A DNA stretch of 64,000 nucleotides from Mantamonas sphyraenae (taxonomy: Eukaryota; CRuMs; Mantamonadidae). Below the pieces are notes generated by a model. It did not search any database. It was not told the origin of the DNA and saw only the letters and a list, made by a program, of their open reading frames with translations. How positions within the stretch are numbered: position 1 is the first letter of the stretch; every line of letters starts with the position of its first letter. The translations under genes and the position numbers were made by a program. Shown here in pieces: positions 22,870 through 33,890 of this stretch. The DNA lies in assembly GCA_026936335.1 (NCBI GenBank), contig JAPMXV010000016.1, positions 124,001 through 188,000 of the forward strand. Direction: 5' to 3'.

Positions 22870-24498
22870 TCAGCGCCAAAAGGCAAACCCGTCGCCATTC
22901 AGCCAGTTGAACTGCTGGCCTGTGCTGGCCTTGTAGTAGTACATGCGGGAGTAAAACACCATGAGCATGCCGTTACCCACCATGAGCATCCACCACATAA
23001 ACACGTTCCACAACCAGTAACCCTTGCGGATGCGCGTGAGAAAGACAAAGAGCACGCCCGGGCCGCCAAACATCAGCCTGTGAGGTGGGGACAAAGGGCA
23101 ACCGTGGGTGTGAGTGTGTGCGTGGACGTGGAGCGGATGTTGCGTGACAGTTGCCCGTGTTTGGAGGGTGGACAGTGGCGCAAACGTACAGCAACAGCGG
23201 GAAAAAGAACCCAAAGGCGATGGCCAGGATGTACTCGTGTACCAGGGCCGAGATGAGAAACGTGAGCAGCATGGCGATGTTGCGAGAGACGTTGAGGCGT
23301 GTGGCTTCCACAAAGATGTACTCCCACAGAAAGTCGTGCACGAGGCCGTTCCACTTTCGGTAGTAGGCGCTCCACGACGTGGAGTTCCACCAGTCCAGGT
23401 AGAACTGGCGATCGGCAAACCCTGTAAGCTCGGCAAACGCATTCCTGTGGAGGTGGTGAGAATCGCACGAGGGGTGTGTGAGTGTGCGTGTATCTGGCTC
23501 CATCGAGGTTTTTGCTCGCTGCGGAAACAACAACTCACATCCACGCGTGCAGAACGCCGAAGAAACCCATGAGGAAAACACCTGTGCCCGGGAGCATGGA
23601 GTGGAACACCTGCTGGGCAATGATCTTGGGGTCGTTGCTCTGCGACTCGAGCATGGGCCAGCAGTAGCGAACAAAAATGGTGTAGGTGTAAAAGGTGGCA
23701 CCAAACACCTCGAGCATGTGAGAGACGACCACACGCCAGCGGATGGGTCCCGGGCTGCGCGGATACTTCTTCTTAAAGATGAGAGCAGGGGCCCACAGAA
23801 AGTACCAAAAGGTGTTGAAGTTGCCTCCGTCCTGACCCTTGTGATAGAGGGCCAGCTGCTCGCGACAGTACGAGTGCACCTTCATGCACATGCGCACCTG
23901 TTCCGACATGACGGTGATGGCTGTGGCTGGCGGCAGTTTGTGTTGCGTGGTCATGTGTGTGGCCACGTACGTCTCGGCGATCATCACAAACACGTACCAC
24001 ACGCGAGCACACCACAGCGGCAACTGGCGCTTGTGGACCGCACGTACCACCGGATACAAGGACAGCGTGATGCCAAACAGGGTGATCCACGCCTGTGCCC
24101 CCACCTCCCACTTGGAGAAGATCCAGTAGAACAGCTTCAAATCCACCAGTTCCCCGTCGTTCGCCCAATTCTCCAGCATGATGTTGATGCCAAACACAAG
24201 CAACGCCGCAATAAAGATGTTTTTGATCGTGTTGAAGTGGCCAATTTTCAGCATCTCGCTGTGACGGGTGGCGGTCAGGGGCGACAAGGGTTTTCGTCGT
24301 CAGCGCTTTGTGCATCCTCCCCCCCCCCCACGTGGCGCACACTTACATCAGCAGCGAGTTGCGTGGCACGTATTCCTTGGGCCCTCGTATGCGCTTGCTG
24401 CGTCGATTCTCCCGTTGTTGTTTTCTGTGCTCCCTCGTGTGTGTGTCAGTGCAGATTCTGCCAAACTCCACAATTTTCTCGGGCGATTTTGGTGCCAT
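22870..24498 (-). CDS. SOAT-like: Sterol O-acyltransferase (ACAT/SOAT, MBOAT family)
   Basis: Exons are 24347-24498, 23539-24258, 23190-23444 and 22870-23077, giving 444 residues. Each splice restores family motifs: PRNSLL joins IEMLKIGHF, VLHAW joins MNAFAELTGFADR, and FFFPLLL joins LMFGGPG. The protein follows SOAT rather than DGAT1: EQVRMCMKVHSYCRE, YFLWAPALIFKKKYPRSP, FYLDWWNSTSW (the FYxDWWN motif) and SALVHEY with the catalytic His. It esterifies sterols with fatty acyl-CoA in the ER membrane, forming steryl esters for lipid droplets. Multiple hydrophobic helices fit the MBOAT fold. The N-terminal extension is short and basic (about 50 residues), shorter than in animal SOAT1. DGAT activity cannot be excluded from sequence alone. 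Confidence 0.92.
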
Positions 24499-24614
24499 CC
24501 CGGTTTCACGTCCTTCGCGCCGGCGTTGCCTGACCCCAAGGTCTTGAAAGTGGATGCGGAGGGTACGTGTGTGTGTGTGTGTGTAGTGCGTGGAGTGTGT
24601 GTGGCGTGAAGCAC

Positions 24615-25330
24615 CTACCCTTCGGCCAACGTGCGTACGGTGTTTTGTGCTTCGCTGCTCGACAGGATCTTGCGCCTGCGAATGGCGCCCAGCTCGTCGG
24701 AAAGACGCTTCACCTGCGCATCGATGGCTGGTTGGATCACCGTCGTCATTTCCTGGTGCGTGCGCTCCAGCATCTCCTCCAGATCGGCTGCCCGCTCCTG
24801 TGCCTCACGCTTCTCTCGGTTAGCACGTTCCAACTCGCCACGCAGAGTTGCCAGCGCCAGGTTCTTGCCTGGTTGTGTGAACGCCACCGCACGCACGTGT
24901 CCTCGTGTCAGTGCCCTCCTTCCATCTGCTTGGCCGTGTGTGCACGCACTTTCGCGCTGTGCGACGCCTCCTTCGCTCCCGTGAGAGCGGTGTGACACAC
25001 GGAGAAAAATTGGTTGTTGAGCAGCCCCCAACTCCACAACTCACCTGCTTCCGGAACGTCGGCGGTGTTTTGCGACGCCAAATGCAACGCTTGACTCAGC
25101 TGCAGGTTGAGCAGTTCATACTTGTCTGCTGCATCCACTGCGTCCTTGGTGATGCGTTCGTGTTGCTCACGCACCGCTTGTTCACGCGTTGTGGACCCCA
25201 CCACATCCTCCACCTCCTCCCCATTGTCCATTCCCTCCTCAACCACCTCCTCTTCCTGCATCTTGCGACCCGAGTTGCCTCCCCGTTGTCGCGCTTCCGT
25301 CACGTGACGCTTGGACGTGCTTGACGACAT
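24615..25330 (-). CDS. Small coiled-coil protein, unrecognised
   Basis: Exons are 25045-25330 and 24615-24868, joined by a GTGAGT...AACCAG intron, giving 179 residues and ending in TAG. The N-terminus is Ser/Arg- and Glu-rich. From about residue 55 the protein is almost continuously helical with charged heptads (REQAVREQHERITKDAVDAA, LRGELERANREKREAQERAA, LEEMLERTHQEMTTVI). The final segment RRRKILSSSEAQNTVRTLAEG may be a separate helix. The splice joins cleanly (PEAG to GKNLALATL), which supports the model. It could be a subunit of a tethering, kinetochore or dynein-related complex, but nothing specific is recognisable. One of only two genes here ending in TAG. Confidence 0.65.
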
Positions 25331-25523
25331 CGTGTTGGCGACACCCGCGCACACACATCACGACACTGCAAGAGAGTGTGCCACCATGGATTACACACGG
25401 TGTTGTTTGTTCAAGGGGCTGTTCAGGCAAGGGGGGGGAAGGTTGTTGTTTTGCATTTGCAAGGGGCCACCGTTGGCCCAGGATTCTTGAGTCATTCCTT
25501 CGCTTTCCACACGTCCATCATCG

Positions 25524-28500
25524 TCACTCGTCCTTGTTCTTCTTGCCCACGCTGGCCGGCTTCTTGTCGTTCGAATCCATGGCGCGGCTGATGAACTTGA
25601 GCACCTCGTCCAGGACAATGACGGGCAGGGAAAAGGCCATGACGATCTCCCAGTGCTCGGCAGTGAGCGGGAACACGCCAAACAGGTTGGCCAGGAAGGG
25701 CACATACAGGATGGCCACGTGCTGGGCCATCGACAGCATGATGGCCCAGATCAGATACGGGTTCATCCACGGCGGCATGCTCAGGATGCTCTGGTTCTCC
25801 GAGGTGGCGTTGAACGCGTTCAGCATCTCAATGGTCACCAGAATCGACAGCGAAATGGTCGACGGGATGATGATGCCCGCGCCGGCCGACACTGTCTTCC
25901 ACGAAAACAGCTGGCACGCAGCAAACGCACCCTCCTCCGGGAAGTGCGTGCTGTAGAACGGCAGCGCGGCGCGGTACACGCCGGCAAACAGGTCTGCGTC
26001 GGAGCACTTGAGGTGGTTCACCAGCTGCGTGTACGTCAGCTGCGGGCCCGATGCCATGTACATGTAGTACCAGGCAAAGCCGCCCACGGTGGCCGCACCC
26101 ACATACACACCAATCACCAGGTAGCGCACAAACATCCACCCGTTGACAATGGGTTCGTCACTCGAGCGGGGCGGCTGCTCCATAATGTCCGAGTCGGGCG
26201 GGTTGAAGCCCAGCGCCGTGGCGGGCAGGCCGTCGGTGACCAGGTTGACCCACAGGAGCTGCACGGGCACCAGTGCCTCGGGCATGCCCGTGATGGCCGT
26301 GAGAAAGATGCTCACCACCTCGCCGATGTTGGACGAGATCAGGTAGCGGATGAACTGCTTGGTGTTGTTGTAGATGGCACGGCCCTCCTCCACCGCCGTC
26401 ACAATCGTGGCAAAGTTGTCGTTGGCCAGCACCATCGCCGCCGCACCCTTGGCCACGTCCGTGCCAGAGCCCATCGCCACACCAATGTCTGCCTTCTTCA
26501 GCGCCGGCGCGTCGTTCACGCCGTCGCCCGTCATTGCCACCACGTGGCCCTGCTCCTGCAGCAGCTCCACCAGACGCTTCTTGTGCGCCGGCTCCGTGCG
26601 CGAAAACAGATTGCATCGCTTCACCGCCTCCTGCTGCTCCTCTGCGCTCAGGTCGTTGAACTCGCGGCCCGTCATGCTCTTGCCCTCCAGGTCCTCGTCT
26701 GCGCCAAACACGCCAATCTTGCGGCAGATGCTCTCGGCCGTGCCCTTGTTGTCACCCGTGATCACAATCACACGGATGCCCGCGGCGCGGCACTCGGCAA
26801 TCGAGCCCGCCACCTCCAGACGCGGCGGATCGCGCATGCCCACAAAGCCCACAAAGGTCAGGTTCGACTCGATGTCCGCAAAGTTGTCCGGCTCGCCGTA
26901 GTCCATCTCCTCGTTGCTCGGCGGCGAATCCGTGTAGGCCATGGCCAGGCAGCGCAGCGTGTGCTCGCCGCCGCTGTACGTGGCAAAGCTCTCCAGGATT
27001 TCCTGGCGAATGTTGGCCGTCATCTCCACGGGCTTGCTGGCGCCCTGCAGACGCACGTGCGAGCAGCGCTCCACAATGGCCTCGGGGGCACCCTTGACCA
27101 GCAGCTGCTTGTTCTTGGCCGAGCCGCGGCCGCGCGTCTTGACGGACGACACCGGCTGCACCAGCACCGACATGCTCTTGCGCTTGCGGTTGAACTCGAG
27201 GATGGTCTCGCGCTGCCACACGGCCTTGAAGTGGTCGCTCACGGGCAGCAGCGAGTTGTCGTCGGTCAGGTAGTTGCTGGGCACCGACGACGACGAGGAG
27301 ATGGGCGGCACGCCAATCTTCTCCGCCAACACCTTGAGGGCACTCTCGGTGGCATCGCCCACCTTTTCAAACGCACCACTCTTGGCGTTCTTGTGCACGC
27401 TGGCCTCGTTGCACAGGGTGCAAATCTTGGCCAGGTCGGCCAGCAGCTTGTCCTCCGCAGGCACCTCCAGCACCTCGCCCTCGTACGAAATCTCGCCGTC
27501 GGACGGGTTGAACGAGTTGCCCTCCACGTCGTACACGGTGGCACGGTGCTGCTGGTTGACCACCACAATCTTGTTGGCACACATCTGGTTCGTCGTCAGC
27601 GTGCCGGTCTTGTCCGAGCAGATCACCGTGGTGCAACCCAGCGTCTCCACAGAGGGCAGCGAGCGCACAAACGCCTTCTTCTTGGCCATGCGTGCCGTAC
27701 CCAGGGCCAGGCACGTGGTCACCACCGCGGGCAAGCCCTCGGGGATGGCTGCCACGGCCAGAGCCACGGCAATCTTAAAGTAGTAGATGGCACCCGCCAC
27801 AAAGCCACCCTCGCGGTCGGCAAAGTGGGGCACGTTGACAACCCAGACGACGAGGCAGATCACGGCAATGACCTTGCCCAGCAGCTCGCCAAAGTCGTCG
27901 ATCTTCTTCTTGAGCGGCGTGAGTTCGTCGTCGGTTTCCATCAGGTCGCGGCGAATGTCACCCATGGCCGTGTTGGTGCCGGTCTGCACCACGCAGCCCA
28001 GCGCCTTGCCCACCTCGATGTTGGTGCCTGCAAACAGCATGTTGATCTTGTCCGGCACGGTGGCCCCCTCGTCGTCCACGGGCTCCAGCACCTTGCGCAC
28101 CGCGTTGGTCTCGCCCGTGAGCAGCGCCTGGTCCGCCTTGATCGACGAACTGATCATTTGGATGAGACGCATGTCGGCAGCCACCATCTTGCCCACGTCC
28201 ACCTCGACAATGTCGCCGGGCACCAGATCGGCGGTGGGCACCACCACCGTCTTGCCGTTGCGACGCACCACCGCCTCGTGCGCCTCGTACTGCTTCAGGG
28301 CCTCAATGGCCTGTTCCGCGTTGTTCTCTTGCATCACGCCCACGGCGGCGTTGGCAATCAGGATCACCAGGATCACAAACGGCTCCACAAATGCGGTCGA
28401 CTTGTCCTCGCCCTCCTCAAAGAAGGCCAGCACCTGTGTGCGTGAATGCCCCAATTTTTGTGCCCGTGTGGGTTGGGTGGGTGGGTGGTGAACCAGTTGG

Positions 28501-29361
28501 CAAGTGGACAGTGTGTGAGTGGGTGCGTGTGTGGGCGGAGGCGCCGGGTTGCTTGCCGGGACGGCGAGTGCGGAAAGTGGCGCGCATGACGTCACGGGAA
28601 CAAACGCCAGCCACAGGGCCACCGGAGCATGGCAGGACCATACACACGTGCTGGGAGGCGAGGGGATGTGCATGTGTGGCGATGGGTGGATGCGAGCGTG
28701 TGGAGGGCGAGTGGCATCATCGCCGGTGAGGGGCTCCAAGCCCGAGCGGCATGTGTACGCGGAAACACGGCGGCGTCAAGTGAAGTTGGGTGTGGGTCCC
28801 ACACGTGTGGTCACCACACGCCACCAGACACTTGAGACACACAACGTACAAAGGAGATGGCTGCAGCCAGCAGCAGAATCTGGACAAAGGTGTCGTCAAA
28901 CTGCTTGAGGACAAGCAGCCAGAAGGGGGTCTCTGTGGGAGCAGCATCGAGTGTGTGTGTGTGTGCGTGTGAGACAACAGCCTTACGAGAGTGCCACGAG
29001 GGGCAATACAAGCCCATGGAAAGTCAGGCGCCTGTGCACATACGCTCTTCAGCCGGGTACTCTGTGGAGCAGTGGTGGTGGTGGTGGTGTGGGAGGCAAG
29101 GTCAGCGACGGGACGGAAAAATCGCGCCAAAAAACGGGCAAGTGGCGACGGGTGCCAAAGGGGGGACATAGGCGGGCACAGGCGGGGCATCACAGGTGGC
29201 AAAGCATGGCAGGGTGTTTGGAGTCACGTACCGTTCTTGCCAAAGGCTTCACGGTTGTCCAGCACCTGCTTGTCGGACAAGCCCTTGTCGGCAGTGACCT
29301 CAAAGTGGTCCAGCACCTCGTCCACACTCTTTGTGTGGGCGTTGACGAGCTCCAAAACCAT
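25524..29361 (-). CDS. SERCA: Sarco/endoplasmic reticulum Ca2+-ATPase (P-type, P2A)
   Basis: Exons are 29232-29361, 28850-28932 and 25524-28433, giving 1040 residues. Splices restore the family sequence ([32 protein letters not shown]). It pumps Ca2+ from cytosol to ER lumen using ATP. Key motifs: [17 protein letters not shown] in M4, [13 protein letters not shown] with the phosphorylated Asp, [20 protein letters not shown], and [15 protein letters not shown] in M6 with the Ca2+-site residues. The actuator motif reads LTGET instead of the usual LTGES, a conservative change. Length and order match animal and plant ER-type pumps. The C-terminus (GKKNKDE) is Lys-rich. Both introns use GTACGT donors. 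It diverges from the Ran gene across 462 bp. Confidence 0.95.
28434..28849 (-). other. Intron 2 of the SERCA gene (416 bp)
   Basis: The longest intron in the window. Donor GTACGT, acceptor ACACAG. On the coding strand it is C/A-rich, with CCACCCACCCACCCA-type repeats near 28470-28490. No nested gene or structured RNA is seen. Confidence 0.7.
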
Positions 29362-29823
29362 GCTTGATCCTGCGTGCAAGGGTGTGATGGTGGGGTCGTG
29401 GGGGCGACAGCGTGCCATGTGTCAGCGATTGCGTGTGTTGCGTGTTTCTGTGTTCCAAGTACTCACGGTGGGGGTTTCGGTTGGCGTGTCATGCGCCATG
29501 GTCCACTCACCACAAAACAAAAACGGCATCACAGGAACAACCAACACAGGCACATTGGTCCGGTTGCGTCCAACATGCCGTGGAGGATTGTCGGCTCCGT
29601 TCGAACATCTTGGAAATGGGAACGAAAACCAGTGCGCTAGCGCCGGCACCCAAAAACGAACAACAGGTAGGCTGACGCATTGCAAACGAACGCGGACGCA
29701 GGCACGGATGCAATTGCAGCACACGTGTGTGGCAAAGCACATGGGAGATGGAAGCACATGCACGCGTGATGGACGCTGACACGGGACGTGGAAAAACTCG
29801 GGTGCACGCATTTGCAGAAGAAC
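29362..29823. promoter_or_regulatory. Shared divergent upstream region, SERCA / Ran (462 bp)
   Basis: Both start codons face outwards. It contains no convincing open frame. It holds CA/GT-rich stretches, with no TATA box, CCAAT box or repeat that I can assign. 5' UTR introns of either gene could lie here unseen. Confidence 0.45.
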
Positions 29824-31027
29824 ATGAGCAGCAAGGGAGAGGAAGACGACGTTCCCATGTTCAAGGTCATCCTGGTGGGCGACGGAGGTGTCGGCAAGGT
29901 AAGCCACGAGTGAAGGGGGTGGTCCATGGTGGGCTAGCATGGGGCACACCACTGTGTGCAAGGGCGTGGAAAGCGCGCGCGGCCCTTCCGGAAATTGCGG
30001 CGAACTGCAACCACGTTGGGCGTCCGTGCGCCTGCACCATGCCATGTACACACACACGGTTGCCACCCACGCATGCTTACGTGCCTGGCCTGCCTGGGGC
30101 TTTCTTTCTGCGTCTCAACGACGTCCCGGTGGCCATCCCGGACGCGTTGTTCGTCCGTCGTTCCCCCGTTTTTCCTTACACCGGCGTCCGTCTCGATCAC
30201 GTCTCTCCCTCGCAGACTACCTTTGTCAAGCGCCATCTCACGGGCGAGTTTGAGAAGAAGTACATGGGTCAGTTGCATTCCAACGGTGTCCCGTTTGGGG
30301 GCACGCACAACCTGCGCTCGTCAAGCGCAGTGCGTCCTTTCTCGGATCAGCGTTCGCTGCCTTTTTTTTTTTGGCGCGCATGATCACCACCGGCTCCTCC
30401 GTTTTCCTCGTCTTTTCCTCTACCTGATCAGGAAAAGTAGTCGACTGACACAGCATGGCACGGGTATACACACACACACAAATTCACACAAACCATACAG
30501 CCACAATCGGTGTGGAGGTGCACCCGCTGGAGTTCTACACGACGCACGGACGCATTGTGTTCAACGTGTGGGACACTGCCGGCCAGGAGCGCTTCGGTGG
30601 TCTGCGCGACGGATACTACATCCTGGGTGACGCGGCCATCATCATGTTTGACGTGACGTCCAAGATCACGTACAAGAACGTGCCCAACTGGTACCGCGAC
30701 ATCAGCCGCGTGTGCGACGACATCCCGATCTGCCTGTGCGGCAACAAGATCGACGTCAAGGAGCGCAAGGTCAAGGCCAAGACAATCAACTTCCATCGCA
30801 AGAAGGGTCTGCAGTACTACGAGCTGTCCGCAAAGAGCAACTACAACTTTGAGAAGCCCTTCCTGTGGATTGCCCGCAAGCTGTCCGACGACAACAACCT
30901 GGACCTGGTGGAGGAGCCGGCCCTGGAGCCGCCTGAAGAGGAGGTCGACGAGGAGCTCGTCGCTGGCTACGAAGAGGAGCTGGCCGAGGCTGCCGGTGTG
31001 CCCATTGGTGAGGAAGACGACTTTTGA
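29824..31027 (+). CDS. RAN: Ran GTPase
   Basis: Exons are 29824-29898, 30216-30267 and 30501-31027, giving 217 residues, the usual Ran length. It is the GTPase that drives nuclear import/export and spindle assembly through its GTP gradient. Motifs: P-loop GDGGVGKTT (split by intron 1 after Lys), switch I/effector region GVEVHPLEF, switch [20 protein letters not shown], base-specifying NKID, and [12 protein letters not shown]. There is no C-terminal prenyl Cys. The acidic end is EEDDF rather than DEDDDL. The Ran-typical basic patch appears as KKYMATIGV, where most Ran proteins have KKYVATLGV or KKYIATLGV. The acceptor before exon 3 follows a CA-rich stretch. Converges on the NAPRT gene. Confidence 0.96.
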
Positions 31028-31297
31028 TCAGCTCGTCCACCAGCCCAACAACTGCGGCCACAAAAGTCCGCGAAAACAAAGATCTGGAGCAGTCCACACA
31101 CAGCCCCAAAGGCAACAAATGCCACCATTCTTACTCCCTCTGTGCCCATGGTTTTGATTTGCGAACGGGCGGGGAGGCGGGCAACTCTTGCACAGCACCT
31201 TTCTGCGACATTCTTCCATTTCCTTCAAACACATTAACACACAAACACACACACACACACACACACCACGGTTGTGCGCAAGACCCTTCAAGACCCT
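31028..31297. other. Convergent 3' spacer between Ran and NAPRT, with (CA)n run
   Basis: A 270-bp region between two stop codons that holds both 3' ends. A CA dinucleotide run lies at about 31245-31266, and the decamer CAAGACCCTT is duplicated in tandem at 31279-31298, overlapping the NAPRT stop region. No further gene is seen. Confidence 0.6.
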
Positions 31298-33262
31298 TCA
31301 AATCAACGTCTCGATGGGCTGCTCCTCCAGCCATGTCTTGTGGGTGAGGTCATACAGCGAATCGGTGACGCTAATCTTGTGCGCCTTCCCCTGGCCCGGA
31401 ATGGCAAACAGCGAGGCTGGGAACAGCTGCAGCTGTGTCTGGCAATACTTGCGTGCATCCTCCAACGAGACGGGATCCGTTGTGCGTTTGCCGTCCCACA
31501 CGAGAGTGTGCAGCTTCTCCACCTTGCTGCCCTTGACGTACGCACGCTTGCTTTCCTCAAAGGCATGGCGACACAGCATCGGCTTTCCCTCCTCTGGTTC
31601 CTCGTCTACACCGGGCAGCAGCATGAGGTCAACCATGGGTACGCCCTGGGCGTTGTAAAAGCGGTATGTGTCCTTCTTGCCCGGAATGGTCACCTTCATC
31701 AGGGCGTTGCTGAGCTTGATGCGTGGTTTGCCATTGACCTGCACCAGCTTGTACACACAGCCCAGGGCAGGCTGTGCCTTGCAGGTGACAAGGTGTGTGC
31801 CTACGCCAAAGACGTCGATTTGGTGCTGGTCCTCCACCAACTTCAACAGCTTGTACTCGTCGATGTCGTCACTGGCCACAATGGTCAGATGGCCCAGCAT
31901 TCCTTCGTACTTGGCGTCCACACTCTCCATGATCTGGCGCACCTGACGCGACAGAAACGCCAGATCGCCCGAGTCCAAACGCACCCCGACGGGTTTGTAG
32001 CCCAGCTCCGCCAACGCCAGAGCCACACACAAAAAGTTGAGACAGCCCGAACGCAGTGTGTCATAGCTGTCAATCAGGGCCAGGAATCCCGACGGGAACG
32101 CCTGCGCATAGGCCACAAACGCTGCCAGCTCGCCTTCGTTGGTCGTCTCCCATCCCAGTTCCGAGCGATACTTGAGCACCAGCTCGAGGAAGGGCACAGT
32201 GTCCTCCTCACCCTCTTTGCCCTTGTTGGGATTGGCAATTTCCGTCTGTGTGAGGTCCTCCAGGCTGCTGAACGACGTCACAAACGAGTGAGCCTGTGTG
32301 CCCTTGATGGGCAGACCAAACAGCTTGCCTGCAAGCACGTTGCTGCTGCTGTTGAACCCTCCCAGCATGCAGAATCGCGAGGCCGCAAGTGCTCCATTGG
32401 GTCCCTGAGCACGTCGCAACCCCATCTCCAGCAACGCCACGCCGTCACCCGCTGCCTTGCGCAGCCGCGCCGCTGCTGTCGCCACCAACGATGGGTAGTT
32501 GACGAGATTCAGCAGTGTTGTCTCCATCAGTTGACACACAGCCAGTGGGCCCTCCACACGCAACAGGGGCACACCGGGAAAGACAATGCCCCCTTCGGCC
32601 ACCGCTTCAATCTTCACCTCGGAGCAATCCAGCGTGCGCAGCCACTGTGGGCAGTGAACAACAGGAAGGAGGCACAGGGTAGCATGGTGTGTGTGTACAT
32701 GCGTGTGCAAGTGGGAGGATGGGTGTGAGAGTCAGCGTCTCTGCTCACATGTGCGAGGTGATTTGTCGGGGCTGCGGAGGGCTGGAATTCCACCAGTTGA
32801 ACGAACCTCGAAGAAACCCTGTTGTGTGTCCTCAGGGAACACACTCTGCAGGTACTCGATGTCCTCGTCGGTGTATGAAAAGTTCTCGGCAAACTTGAGG
32901 CAGTCTTCCAGGCCTGCAAAGATTGTAAAGTTGCCCTTGAAGGGACACTGCGTGGTGGGATCGGAGTGGTCAGGATTTTGCTCGTTTTCTTTCCCCCCCC
33001 CACCCCACGCCACTATCCACGGTGCCTCCCAACGGCACGCGGTGGGGCCTCTTCTTACCTTGCGATGGTACAAATCAAACACGGCGTGGTCTTCATGGCG
33101 ACCTGCACACCAGTAGGCGTAGGCCATGGTCAACTGGTACATGTCGGTGAGCATCGGGGTCAGGTACGACGCCTCAAATGCCTCTCTGCTCTCCGACACA
33201 CTCTGTGACGATTGCTGCTCCACACTCTTTTCGTCTGTCGATGACGACGATGAGCTGCTCAT
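31298..33262 (-). CDS. NAPRT: Nicotinate phosphoribosyltransferase
   Basis: Exons are 33059-33262, 32807-32947 and 31298-32644, giving 563 residues. It converts nicotinate plus PRPP to nicotinate mononucleotide (Preiss-Handler NAD salvage) in the cytosol. Splices rebuild the family sequence: FDLYHRK joins [19 protein letters not shown], and QQGFFE joins [10 protein letters not shown]. Downstream motifs are [79 protein letters not shown] and [16 protein letters not shown]. The order and spacing match the eukaryotic enzyme. The N-terminus has a short Ser run. Intron 2 uses an unusual GTTCGT donor; it is supported by the exact family sequence on both sides. Confidence 0.95.
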
Positions 33263-33890
33263 TGCAAAGGGGGGGTGTGGGTTGCGTTCCGCAAGCTTGC
33301 GCTTAGGCACGCTTCTGTACATTTGCCCATCTGATCACACACTGTTCAACAACGCCACCACAAAGAACACAAGCACAAGCACGGCCAGGTGGTTCCCCTG
33401 CGACAACCTGTCCTCTGCTCCGACGGGTGCCGTCGTGTCGGGTTCCTTGATCCCCACATGCTTGTGTCCGCTCAGAGTCCACTCGTTCGGATACTCATAC
33501 CTGGGAGTCCACCACTCGTTGCCCTCTGCATGTGTCTATCCGTGCCCAACCGACCATCCCACACCCGTCCCATGTGTCAGTGCCCGTCCACGCGGCCTCC
33601 AACAACAAACACGAGTGCGCGCCCACACGCCGTCTCCTTCCAGCTCCCTCTGCTCTCTGCAGACACCATTCGCCGTCACACGGACAAGACACGCGACGGC
33701 ATGCATGCAATCCCCCCCCCCCCCCCCCCCCTTCCAGCGTCACCCTCCTACCTTGGCATCCAAGTCCCGAGGCAATTTGAGCTCGGTCATGGGCGGCGGC
33801 AACGACGGGAAAACGATTGGCCCCAACTTCGCATTCCACTGCCACCGTTCATCACTCTCAATCCTCATCATGCTTCATCCAATCACCCAC
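33263..33890. other. 628-bp spacer between NAPRT and TTC39-like genes, with a C20 run
   Basis: Both neighbours are on minus, so it holds the NAPRT promoter and the TTC39-like 3' end. A pure C20 homopolymer lies at 33712-33731. The rest is C/A-rich without stops in some plus frames. I see no splice-linked coding exons, tRNA fold or conserved motif. Confidence 0.5.
33712..33731 (+). repeat. C20 homopolymer
   Basis: Twenty consecutive C residues (G20 on minus), upstream of the NAPRT start. Such tracts can form G-quadruplex/i-motif structures; the exact length may be uncertain because of sequencing. Confidence 0.8.
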
